DNA from: Eubacteriales bacterium
GTDB taxonomy: Bacteria; Bacillota; Clostridia; Lachnospirales; Lachnospiraceae
Assembly: GCA_030524745.1 (NCBI GenBank)
Contig: JAUNGC010000009.1
Coordinates: 53,186 to 117,185, forward strand
Direction: 5' to 3'
Length of the DNA stretch: 64,000 nt
Positions 35,384 to 42,542 of the stretch are shown in pieces; positions within the stretch are counted from its first letter, which is position 1; every line of letters starts with the position of its first letter. The position numbers were made by a program, and so were the translations under genes. Under the pieces are notes generated by a model, which did no database searches, was not told the origin of the DNA, and saw only the letters and a program-made list of their open reading frames with translations.

Positions 35384-36948
35384 CTATTGGTTCCTTCCAT
35401 ATTGGAATATTTCTGAGCGTAGCGAATGACATCCTCTTCACTTCCCAGCAAATCTCCAATATCAGAGCGCGCTTCTTCACTATCTGCTGCTCCCGCATCA
35501 TGAAACTGTACCCATGCCCTGCCTTCTGAGAAATCAGTGATGTTTTCAAGCAGCATGCTCTCATCAACATATTCCATCTCAGGCGTCTCCATAGTCCATC
35601 CCGCAGGATATCGGAAAGACAAACCTTCTGCTTCATTCACATACATCTCATCCAGGGAAACACTTTTTTCCGCAGTTGTATCGCCAGAGGAGGACATCTG
35701 GCTGGTTTCATAATATTGTTTTTCAGCTATATAATCTTTCCCAAACGTAACTAAAACTATACCTGCCAGTATTATCTCAATCACTGCAACTGTGATCGCT
35801 ATGCCACATTTAATCCTGGATATTTGGAAAGGATGATCTATCGTCTTGCCGATATAAGTCGTTATCTCATTCGCTTCCTTATAGCATAAAATAGCAAAGG
35901 GAATCCAGATAAAATCACATATCAGAGTGCAAATCGTCAAAGCAAGAAAATACTCTCCCTCCCAGAAAAAGCCAACGAAAATGCTGCTGCACATCAAAAT
36001 CGGCACCGCAATCAGATAAGACAGGACCGACCAGGAAAAAGATAAGTAGGGCAAACCTGTTTTAGCTGCTTTTACTAATATATAACGATAAAGGTTTCCG
36101 TCAATCCCAAGCATTTTTACAGCGGGCCGCTGCTTCGTCTTGATTTCTATTTTTTTAATTTTGTTACACTGCTCCAAATTTTCCATTAAGCGGTCATGCA
36201 CTTCTTCCACCCAATCAGACATTGGTTCCACAGTATCAGAATCTTTCTCCGGCTCCACTCCTTCCGTCTGTTCCGGCTCTTCCTCTTGAACATTCGTTAA
36301 TTCTTCACTTTCCCGCTCTGCATTCTCATCCCAGTTCTTCTGCACTTCCGCCAATTCCAGCTTTTCGCCGCAATAAATACAATACTTCATATGTAAATCT
36401 GAAAAAGTTCTTTCACATTTTCTGCAAATAAGTCCTGGATGTTCATCAGAGTTTGAAGGCGATGTTTTCTCATTCCGGTCTGGCTTTTTCATACTCGCCG
36501 TCCCCGCTTTTTCTTTCATCACTTCTGCCTTTTCCTTCATCATTTCTGCTTTTTCTTTCGCCGCTCCAGCGCTTCTGGCAAACAACGATTTCACCGCCTG
36601 AAGATAATTCGCCCCTCCCTGATGATCTGCGTTCACATTTTTCCTAATGATTTCTACTAATTTTGCAATGATTCCAATCGCAACGACAACCGCGACCAGG
36701 ATCGCAGCAATTTTCAAAACCGTTATAATCAGTTTTCCCACTATACTTAATGCGCTTGCAAAGAAAGTTATCACAAGCCCGGCTTCCACTAATGCTAAGA
36801 TAAAACAAACAATAAGTTCTTTAAGCAGCCCTGCTCCCAAATTAAAATAAACTACTCGAAATAATTTGTGATATATTACCAGATTCAGAACTGTAAATAT
36901 GATAACCAACACAAATGTTACCCAGTTCATCGCACCTATCTCGTTCAT
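35377..36948 (-). CDS. Zinc-ribbon multi-pass membrane protein (possibly truncated)
   Basis: A 523-residue protein. An N-terminal part has three or so membrane helices (residues 8-110), followed by a Lys/Glu/Ala-rich helix with MKEKAEVMKEKAG repeats, then a zinc ribbon (CRKCERTFSDLHMKYCIYCG), an acidic low-complexity linker, two or three more helices (about 305-420), and an extracellular tail with FRYPAGW. It overlaps the upstream zinc-ribbon gene by four bases. The C-terminus ends in NMEGTNRA just where the WG-repeat remnant begins, so the natural end may be lost. Function unknown; the pair could be a cell-envelope stress or secretion accessory. Confidence 0.6.
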   Translation of the reverse strand: MNEIGAMNWVTFVLVIIFTVLNLVIYHKLFRVVYFNLGAGLLKELIVCFILALVEAGLVITFFASALSIVGKLIITVLKIAAILVAVVVAIGIIAKLVEIIRKNVNADHQGGANYLQAVKSLFARSAGAAKEKAEMMKEKAEVMKEKAGTASMKKPDRNEKTSPSNSDEHPGLICRKCERTFSDLHMKYCIYCGEKLELAEVQKNWDENAERESEELTNVQEEEPEQTEGVEPEKDSDTVEPMSDWVEEVHDRLMENLEQCNKIKKIEIKTKQRPAVKMLGIDGNLYRYILVKAAKTGLPYLSFSWSVLSYLIAVPILMCSSIFVGFFWEGEYFLALTICTLICDFIWIPFAILCYKEANEITTYIGKTIDHPFQISRIKCGIAITVAVIEIILAGIVLVTFGKDYIAEKQYYETSQMSSSGDTTAEKSVSLDEMYVNEAEGLSFRYPAGWTMETPEMEYVDESMLLENITDFSEGRAWVQFHDAGAADSEEARSDIGDLLGSEEDVIRYAQKYSNMEGTNRA

Positions 36949-38138
36949 TTGTTTTCCCCCTCTTCTTCTGAAAATGAAGATACTATAATATCACATATAC
37001 AGCTATATTTATCAACGCCAAATGAAACTTTGTACGATTGAAAATAATAAGTTAAATAATAACCACTTTCAAGGAATTCCTCCGTATAATCCTGTCCCAA
37101 TAGTTCAATAATTTCATCTTCTGCAATGACGCCTTCACTATCAGGTACTAATTCATATCCGTTTATTCCGAAATATTCCGGATAAAAACTCCAGATTTTA
37201 TTAACCCATCCATCATTTGTCAGATAAAAGTCGATCATATAATAACTGATCTTGTCATTTTCATCAGCATAATAGTTTTCTCCGAACATCTCCTTCACTT
37301 CTGCCGCGCTTGCATTAAGCAATCCCGAAACCGGAATGCCGCTAAAGTAAACATCATCGTCTGCCAGAATATTAATATCTGCATTAGAATCATTTGACAT
37401 ATCTGCTCCGGTTAAGCCATCCGGATTATATTTATCACAAATTTCAATCCATTCATCTTCATAAATAGCTATTGAAAACATTTCTTCTTCGCCATATGTC
37501 GTATAAATACAATCTATCGTATAAGCATCAGCAGTTCTTCTATATGTATTATATTTACAATCAGCAGCATTTCCCCAAAACACATGTACGCTGTCAGAAG
37601 ACATATCAAAAGAACCGAAGAAAGTCTCAAATGGTTCCTCAGAAGATGCTAAAACCTTACGAGCCTTATCCGGCGTTTTATTTAGCTTTTTACCGTTAAA
37701 AGTGCAATGATCAACACTGAATTCAATATAAATCGCTTTATCTGTAGTCCCACTATAGGCTATACGATAAATGCCTTCAGCATCATAAACGCTTATACCC
37801 TCAAATGTAGTTTCATCCGATTCTCCATATTTTTCTATAATATCATCCCTGGTCATTTCAAAAAACTCAGTTGCTGGGACACCGTCAAACAACAGTTCAT
37901 CGGGATATTTGATATGTCCTTTCCAGATTAATGCAACCGCAGCAACAATAACCAATACTCCCGCAAAAATGCCCAAAATCTTCCAATTTTTCTTTTTTCC
38001 AGGCGTTTTTGACGAAGTGGCAGTATCCGATTTTATCTCCGGCTGTACCGCAGAAGCCTCTTTATTCAATTTCGCACCGCATTTCTGACAAAAAACTGCA
38101 CCTTCGACTACCTCCGCACCACACTTACTGCAAAACAT
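36945..38138 (-). CDS. Zinc-ribbon, single-pass membrane protein of unknown function
   Basis: A 397-residue protein with a short zinc ribbon at the very start (CSKCGAEVVEGAVFCQKCG), a linker, one membrane helix (about residues 52-70) and a large, acidic outside domain without a motif that I recognise. Zinc-ribbon plus helix plus outside domain is a frequent design in Firmicutes, where the ribbon faces the cytoplasm. The ATG at 38138 is nine bases after GGAGG. It overlaps the next gene by four bases, so both are made together. I see no promoter consensus in the 220-bp AT-rich gap upstream. Confidence 0.7.
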   Translation of the reverse strand: MFCSKCGAEVVEGAVFCQKCGAKLNKEASAVQPEIKSDTATSSKTPGKKKNWKILGIFAGVLVIVAAVALIWKGHIKYPDELLFDGVPATEFFEMTRDDIIEKYGESDETTFEGISVYDAEGIYRIAYSGTTDKAIYIEFSVDHCTFNGKKLNKTPDKARKVLASSEEPFETFFGSFDMSSDSVHVFWGNAADCKYNTYRRTADAYTIDCIYTTYGEEEMFSIAIYEDEWIEICDKYNPDGLTGADMSNDSNADINILADDDVYFSGIPVSGLLNASAAEVKEMFGENYYADENDKISYYMIDFYLTNDGWVNKIWSFYPEYFGINGYELVPDSEGVIAEDEIIELLGQDYTEEFLESGYYLTYYFQSYKVSFGVDKYSCICDIIVSSFSEEEGENK

Positions 38139-38361
38139 CACTCCATACCTCCTCGCTCATAATTTGGAACAAAATATATTTATATACTTACAATGCATGT
38201 CCTGCCTCAGTCTACAATCAACAGTGCAAGTTGCAAATGATTTAATCAAATAACTATAAATAACATGTGAAAATAGTTATATTATACAAGAGATTGTATG
38301 TTTGTAGGTCTGCTGTCAGCAGATATTCTTCATTTTCCCTTTTACCCCGACTATGATCTCA

Positions 38362-38397
38362 AAAATTTAAAAATCCCTGTGCCATCACGGCACAGGG
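38362..38397 (-). terminator. Terminator after prfH
   Basis: A perfect 9-bp stem (CCCTGTGCC and its complement) with a 5-nt loop, followed by ATTTTTAAATTTTT on the minus strand, 11 bp after the prfH stop codon. Confidence 0.9.
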
Positions 38398-38407
38398 GGC
38401 ATTTATA

Positions 38408-39022
38408 TTATTTCACTCTTATAATTTCTTTCTGTTTTTTCAAGATAAACCTCTCACCTTCATAGACTCGCACCGGATTTCCGCGCACAATTCGGGTGTG
38501 CTCTCTCCATGCAGCATTGACCTGTTTCTCTTTCTGCTCCTGCTGTAGCTGCGAAAGCTTTTCCCTCATCCGCTCCATAGCCCTCAGCTTATTTTGAAAC
38601 TGGCTCCGTTCCTCAGTGGACTGCGTGACAAGCCCTGTGGGAATATGGATGACCCGCACCCCTGTTTCCACTTTGTTCACATGTTGTCCGCCTTTCCCTC
38701 CGCTATGAAACTTCTCTATGCGGTATTCCTTTTCCGATGCAATCTCAGTCAGATCCGGAATAATGCTCACATCCACATACCAGTTCTTTCTTTTGTGATT
38801 TTCACGGAAGGGACTTCTGCTGATCCACAACACCGTCCCTTCCAGACTGCTCAGATCATGTTTCGTCTGAAAACGGATGGAATCAAAGCAGCCCTTTTCA
38901 TATCCTTTGGTATTTGACAACAGTTCAAGATCACCGTATTCCTCCTGTAACGCCTCATACAATTTGGCAACCGCCAACTGGCATTCGGATGGTCCCTGTC
39001 CTGCGCTGATTTGAACAACCAT
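38408..39022 (-). CDS. prfH: Peptide chain release factor homologue PrfH
   Basis: A 204-residue class I release-factor paralogue. The peptidyl-tRNA hydrolysis motif GGQ is at residues 111-113 (HSGGKGGQHVNKVETG), followed by a basic helical tail. It lacks the N-terminal domain and the normal stop-codon recognition loop of RF1/RF2, as expected for PrfH. It lies 13 bp after an RtcB-type RNA ligase gene. Such prfH-rtcB operons are known in diverse bacteria, and RtcB2/PrfH pairs have been reported to rescue ribosomes whose 16S rRNA was cut in the decoding centre: PrfH frees the nascent chain and RtcB reseals the RNA. The length is normal and nothing is missing. Confidence 0.92.
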   Translation of the reverse strand: MVVQISAGQGPSECQLAVAKLYEALQEEYGDLELLSNTKGYEKGCFDSIRFQTKHDLSSLEGTVLWISRSPFRENHKRKNWYVDVSIIPDLTEIASEKEYRIEKFHSGGKGGQHVNKVETGVRVIHIPTGLVTQSTEERSQFQNKLRAMERMREKLSQLQQEQKEKQVNAAWREHTRIVRGNPVRVYEGERFILKKQKEIIRVK

Positions 39023-39035
39023 GATACACCGCCTC

Positions 39036-40145
39036 CTATCTCTTACTTCCAGCCTTGAAATTATAGACTGGCTTCAAAATTTCTGTAACTTCCACGGTAT
39101 CGTGAATCAACTCTGCGATTTCCACAATCGGACGATACGCAAACGGCGCTTCATCCAATGTTTCTGCACCTACGCAACTGCTGTAAATGCCTTTCATTTC
39201 TTTCTTAAACTCCGATACCGTATATTGATTCTTGACATCCTCCCGTTTCATCCTTCTGCCGGAGCCATGGGGCGCGGATTCGTTCCATTCTGCATTTCCT
39301 TTTCCAATGCCTAAGATGATCCCATCTTTCATGTTGGCGGGAATGAGCACCCGTTCCCCTTTATGCGCAGAAACAGAACCTTTCCGCAGAATTCCGTCCG
39401 CATCCAGATAATTGTGCGCCACAGAAAACTGCTCCACAGCCTTCCACTTCATACCTTTCAAAATTTCCCTGACAATGATCTGCCTGTTCCATTCGGCATA
39501 GTTCTGAATGATCTGCACAGCCTCCATATACGCCGCCTTATCGTCCCCTTCCAGATAACTCATGTAATAGGGAATTTCTTTCCCCTGTGCTTTCAAACGG
39601 TCACTCGCCAGCTTCGTGTAATATTCCGCCACTTCCTCGCCCAGATGCCTGCTCCCTGTATGCACCACAAGATACAGACTGCCATCAGAAGCTTTATCAA
39701 GTTCTATGAAGTGGTTGCCGCCGCCCAGCGTGCCAAGGCTTCTGTCCGCCTTATTCCGGTTAATATGCCGGATACAATGAAGTTCTTCATAGGAAAATTC
39801 TTCTGCCATATAATGAGGCGCTTTTCGGACTGCAAAACCGGACGGTACATTTTCCCGGATCACCCTGTCCAATTTTTGAAATTCTGCATTGTTTTTATTC
39901 AGTTTTACACAGGTCATCCCGCAGCCGATATCCACGCCCAAAAGCTGGGGAATGATTTTATCTGTCACTGTCATGGAAAGCCCGATCGGCGCCACCTTTC
40001 CGGGATGAATGTCCGGCATCAGACAGATCGTGCTCCCGGATGCGACTTTATTATCGCAGATCATTTTTACCTGCGCTTCAGCATAAGGTTCTACATCATC
40101 CGTAAATATTTTCGCTTCAGCATAAATGCCTTTTACTGTTTTCAT
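39036..40145 (-). CDS. rtcB: RtcB-family RNA ligase (PrfH-associated)
   Basis: A 369-residue RtcB-type ligase, shorter than canonical RtcB (about 400-480) and typical of the PrfH-linked group. Metal-site motifs are present: MPDIHPGK, LGVDIGCGM, GGGNHFIEL and VHTGSRHLG. APHGSGRRMKR near residue 305 corresponds to the guanylylated histidine region. It joins 2',3'-cyclic phosphate (or 3'-phosphate) RNA ends to 5'-OH ends using GTP and Mn2+. Its likely substrate is cleaved 16S rRNA. AAGGAG lies 12 nt upstream of the ATG. The gene is preceded by a terminator-like hairpin and a small ORF, an arrangement that suggests attenuation. Confidence 0.92.
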   Translation of the reverse strand: MKTVKGIYAEAKIFTDDVEPYAEAQVKMICDNKVASGSTICLMPDIHPGKVAPIGLSMTVTDKIIPQLLGVDIGCGMTCVKLNKNNAEFQKLDRVIRENVPSGFAVRKAPHYMAEEFSYEELHCIRHINRNKADRSLGTLGGGNHFIELDKASDGSLYLVVHTGSRHLGEEVAEYYTKLASDRLKAQGKEIPYYMSYLEGDDKAAYMEAVQIIQNYAEWNRQIIVREILKGMKWKAVEQFSVAHNYLDADGILRKGSVSAHKGERVLIPANMKDGIILGIGKGNAEWNESAPHGSGRRMKREDVKNQYTVSEFKKEMKGIYSSCVGAETLDEAPFAYRPIVEIAELIHDTVEVTEILKPVYNFKAGSKR

Positions 40146-40175
40146 ATAATTTTTTGTCTCCTTAAAAATGGGCGC

Positions 40176-40197
40176 AAAAAAAGCACCCCAAAGGTGC
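40176..40197 (-). terminator. Intrinsic terminator between the leader ORF and rtcB
   Basis: A 5-bp GC stem (GCACC/GGTGC) with a 5-nt loop and seven T follow on the minus strand, 30 bp upstream of the rtcB ATG and after the small ORF. As it lies inside the presumed transcript of rtcB-prfH, it is a candidate attenuator. Confidence 0.65.
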
Positions 40198-40214
40198 CGT
40201 CTGTAGATCCTCTT

Positions 40215-40362
40215 CTATTCCGCATAACCATAACAATGACTGGAGAATCTCTCCAAATCTTCTATCTGCTTTCCATCATTGCTATCTGTAATACAAAAGG
40301 ACTTCCGTACCTTTGATCGTCAGTTCTTCTATTCTGTTCTGGTTAGTCAAAATCTTCTGCAT
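40215..40362 (-). CDS. Small leader ORF ahead of rtcB, 26 codons or about 48 with a +1 shift
   Basis: An ATG at 40362 is preceded by AAGGAGG at good spacing. The zero frame codes for 26 residues (starting MQKILTNQNRIEEL) and stops at TAG (40282-40284). In the +1 frame the sequence goes on past that point for about 22 codons (QIEDLERFSSHCYGYAE at the end) to a TAG at 40215-40217. The composition looks protein-like in both parts, so either a one-base change broke a roughly 48-residue protein, or a +1 shift is used (a CTT-TTT slip like that of prfB is possible four codons before the stop). A small hairpin (40242-40254) and the terminator follow. I do not recognise a family. Confidence 0.5.
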
Positions 40363-40578
40363 GGCAAGTCCTCCTTTCGTAAATCATCTGTAACATCAGT
40401 AACAAGTACACAATATCACAGGCATCTCAAATTTGCAATATCTGTTTTGCAATCAATTTTTAATCTCTATCTGCATCTTAAAAAGACACCCGCCATTTCT
40501 GACCTGGTTCAATACAAGGAATTTTGCTGCCCCTAAAATCGCTACAATTTCTTGATACGATATAATCCGCCTGAAAAT

Positions 40579-40773
40579 TCAATGCACTTTCTTAAAGGTG
40601 GCTGGACAAAACGAAGCACCTTTTTTGCTAACCAACCCTACAAATTTTTTATAATTTTCGTTTGTAATCCTCTTTGTAGAATTAGCCATTAAGCGATCCA
40701 GACTGTTGAGTTCAGTTCTGCTCAATACATCTCTTCTGTAATTTGGTGTAATATTAACTTTAAATTCATACAT
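40579..40773 (-). CDS. Small protein of unknown function, possibly a fragment
   Basis: A 64-residue basic protein with a clear start (AAGGAG, then ATG at 40773). It begins MYEFKVNITPNYRR and has a Lys-rich middle. It looks like the N-terminal piece of a longer protein of a mobile or plasmid replication type, because the next frame downstream (to about 40455) remains open and protein-like (IFRRIISYQEIVAILG), but I cannot name it. No partner gene overlaps it. The flanking intergenic stretches 40363-40578 and 40774-40960 hold nothing else that I can support. Confidence 0.4.
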   Translation of the reverse strand: MYEFKVNITPNYRRDVLSRTELNSLDRLMANSTKRITNENYKKFVGLVSKKGASFCPATFKKVH

Positions 40774-40962
40774 AATATCAACTCCTTTGAAAATTTTTAT
40801 TTTCATGTAGAGCTATTTCATAAAAAAATTGTAAAAAAAATGAAGGGCAACACTGTTTACTGCCATTACGAAATTACTTTTTCATTGATTTGATAGCAGA
40901 GAATCTTCTTATATTGTTTATCATAAAAGCGCCACTGACACAAGCGATAAAAGAAATACCGA

Positions 40963-40993
40963 AAACCAGCAAAAGCGTAGCGCTTATGCTGGT
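40963..40993 (-). terminator. Stem-loop after the RelE-type toxin gene
   Basis: AACCAGC pairs with GCTGGTT, extended by an imperfect inner AAGCG/CGCTT stem, followed by TTTTC on the minus strand, 30 bp after the toxin stop. It is probably the terminator of the toxin-antitoxin operon. Confidence 0.6.
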
Positions 40994-41023
40994 TTCCGGC
41001 GTGTTATCCTTCTACCTATCCCA

Positions 41024-41338
41024 CTAAGACATCCTGTTTTCATAATCCTGTAGTTCATGAAAAATATTATCAATAAAAACGGTATTTTCTTCCACTCTAT
41101 AGAGCATGAAATATCTGTGTGACAAAAAGTTAATCCGCCTGTAACCCAACTTCTTCAGATGAGGGTTGTCGCATGGCTTTAGGCTTTCTGCAACACGGGA
41201 CAGGCTATCCAGCGTTGCTTCAAAATCATCCAGCAAGTTGCGCGCCGACTGTTCATTTTTCTTTTCAAACAGAAGATAGCGTATAAATTCATCCAAATCT
41301 GCTTCTGCATCTTCTGAAATGATTATCCTATAATCCAT
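41024..41338 (-). CDS. RelE/ParE-superfamily toxin
   Basis: A 104-residue toxin of the RelE/ParE fold. It starts with the beta strand MDYRIIISEDAEADLDEFIRY-type pattern, and has the central LKKLGYRRINFLSHRYFMLY strands and a terminal NIFHELQDYENRM. The fold includes ribosome-dependent mRNases (RelE) and gyrase inhibitors (ParE); the length and the final FHELQDYEN favour a ParE-like member. It overlaps the antitoxin gene by 11 bases, the usual order of antitoxin then toxin. Confidence 0.85.
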   Translation of the reverse strand: MDYRIIISEDAEADLDEFIRYLLFEKKNEQSARNLLDDFEATLDSLSRVAESLKPCDNPHLKKLGYRRINFLSHRYFMLYRVEENTVFIDNIFHELQDYENRMS

Positions 41339-41621
41339 ACTTCGACCTCATTTCAGAAAGTACAAAATCCGCTTCACGCCCGGCGCCCTCCTTCAGATGG
41401 TTTCTGGATTTTTCCAATTTTGCAAGGAGTTCTTCTTCTGTCATTGCGGAATACGGATTATGACCAGCTTTTTTAATCTCAAAAGGGAAACCATCGTTTG
41501 CTACAGCCTGCGTCAGAAATATTCTGATAGCAGTTGTGGTATCGGTTCCCAGATCCTTAAATAATCGATCTGATTTCAATTTCAATTCATCATCTACTCT
41601 GATCTGTATTGTACTTGCCAT
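41328..41621 (-). CDS. RelB/DinJ-family antitoxin
   Basis: A 97-residue antitoxin. The N-terminal ribbon-helix-helix (TIQIRVDDELKLKSDRLFKD, then TTTAIRIFLTQAV) binds the operator, and the C-terminal part (TEEELLAKLEKSRNHL) wraps the toxin. AGGAGGT is eight bases before the ATG. The strong promoter just upstream (41647-41675) is likely repressed by the antitoxin-toxin complex. Confidence 0.87.
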   Translation of the reverse strand: MASTIQIRVDDELKLKSDRLFKDLGTDTTTAIRIFLTQAVANDGFPFEIKKAGHNPYSAMTEEELLAKLEKSRNHLKEGAGREADFVLSEMRSKYGL

Positions 41622-41646
41622 AACTTCATACCTCCTTCATTTTTAT

Positions 41647-41675
41647 ATTATAATGCTATTTCATTGCTAAATCAA
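41647..41675 (-). promoter_or_regulatory. Promoter of the RelB/RelE-type operon
   Basis: TTGATT, 17 bp, TATAAT on the minus strand; the ATG is about 25 bp after the -10. No perfect palindrome is seen, only the repeated AGCA in the spacer. Confidence 0.7.
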
Positions 41676-42238
41676 TACATTTGTCTTATAAAAATATTAT
41701 ATTTATCCAATAGCTGGTCGGTTAAAGCGTCAGAGCGGTAAAACTGCGCAATACAGCTTTATCGCTCCACTTATGCTAACTACTCTTACGGCACCTCATA
41801 TCCTGTCAATACCTCAAACATGAGCACAAGCCCCAACCGGAAACCATATGCGAAATTCCAGCAGTTCCTTCTACTCCGGCATTAACCTTTCGGAAAGTTC
41901 CTCCCATCTGCGAAATTCCTTATTTTTTCTTTATTCAGAATACCTGCAGCGCCATACATCCCCACCTTGTTCGTGAACATATACATTTTTAACGGTCCGT
42001 CCTTTACTTTCGCATCCTCTCATCCTTCCCTGCGCGGATCAATCTGTCTGTCGTTCCCAAAAACGGCTCCCAAAAATGAAAAAGCAACGTTTTGGGAGAA
42101 TTTTTGCATTCATTTTTGGAAAAATCCATAAAAAACAGCTTATCCGCAAAACGCCCGAAACCGGCGTTTTCACGGCATTCTGCAATCAATCAGAAGATTT
42201 TTTCTTTTTTCCAAAAAGCATGTTGCGAAATATCACCA
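41676..42238. other. Gene-poor stretch without supportable genes
   Basis: No frame here shows a ribosome site with a family that I know. A minus-strand frame near 41890-41990 begins MFTNKVGMYGAAGILNK and breaks up quickly, which suggests a decayed gene. A short plus-strand frame at 42076-42324 is Phe/Lys-rich and low in complexity. Confidence 0.4.
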
Positions 42239-42274
42239 TGTCACAGGGCAAGTGCATTTATTCTGTTAAAGGCA
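42239..42274. repeat. Left arm of a 36-bp imperfect inverted repeat
   Basis: It matches the reverse complement of 42489-42524 in 33 of 36 bases. The two arms enclose about 214 bp that carries the terminator at 42424-42464. Confidence 0.7.
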
Positions 42275-42423
42275 CTTTCTTTTATCCTGATGCGCTTTTT
42301 TCATTCCTGCCCGTGCCATGGTGACTTTCTCCGGTTTTGACAGTCGATCGTTCCAAAAAATCCAGTATTTATGCGGGGTCGAGGGTAGTCTGCACGCTCG
42401 CCTTCGGCTCGTTACCCGCGCAA

Positions 42424-42464
42424 AAAACAAGACCCTGTACATGTTAAGTACAAGGTCTTGTTTT
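42424..42464. terminator. Bidirectional terminator downstream of ppdK
   Basis: An 11-bp stem (AAAACAAGACC and its complement) with a 19-nt loop and T runs on both strands. It lies 79 bp after the ppdK stop on the minus strand. Confidence 0.8.
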
Positions 42465-42524
42465 CTATGTCACGGGGCTAATCGCTTTTGCCTTTAGCAG
42501 AATAAATGCGCTTGCCCTGTGCCA
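42465..42524 (-). repeat. Right inverted-repeat arm and acetyltransferase 3'-end remnant
   Basis: 42489-42524 is the right arm of the inverted repeat. The segment 42465-42503 also closely resembles 31525-31565, the 3' end and flank of the acetyltransferase copy A gene; it would code for AKGKSD then stop, the usual last residues of such enzymes. It is a short leftover of another acetyltransferase gene or a recombination scar. Confidence 0.55.
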
Positions 42525-42542
42525 AATATTATTTCTGTATTG

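Noticed and set aside
40282-40290. Proven prfB-like +1 frameshift in the leader ORF
   Set aside because: The CTT slip site is four codons before the stop rather than beside it, and no upstream Shine-Dalgarno-like stimulator is in place, so it is kept only as a possibility.
42004-42324. Small ORFs in both strands of the gene-poor region
   Set aside because: They have poor start sites, Phe/Lys-rich content and no partner genes.
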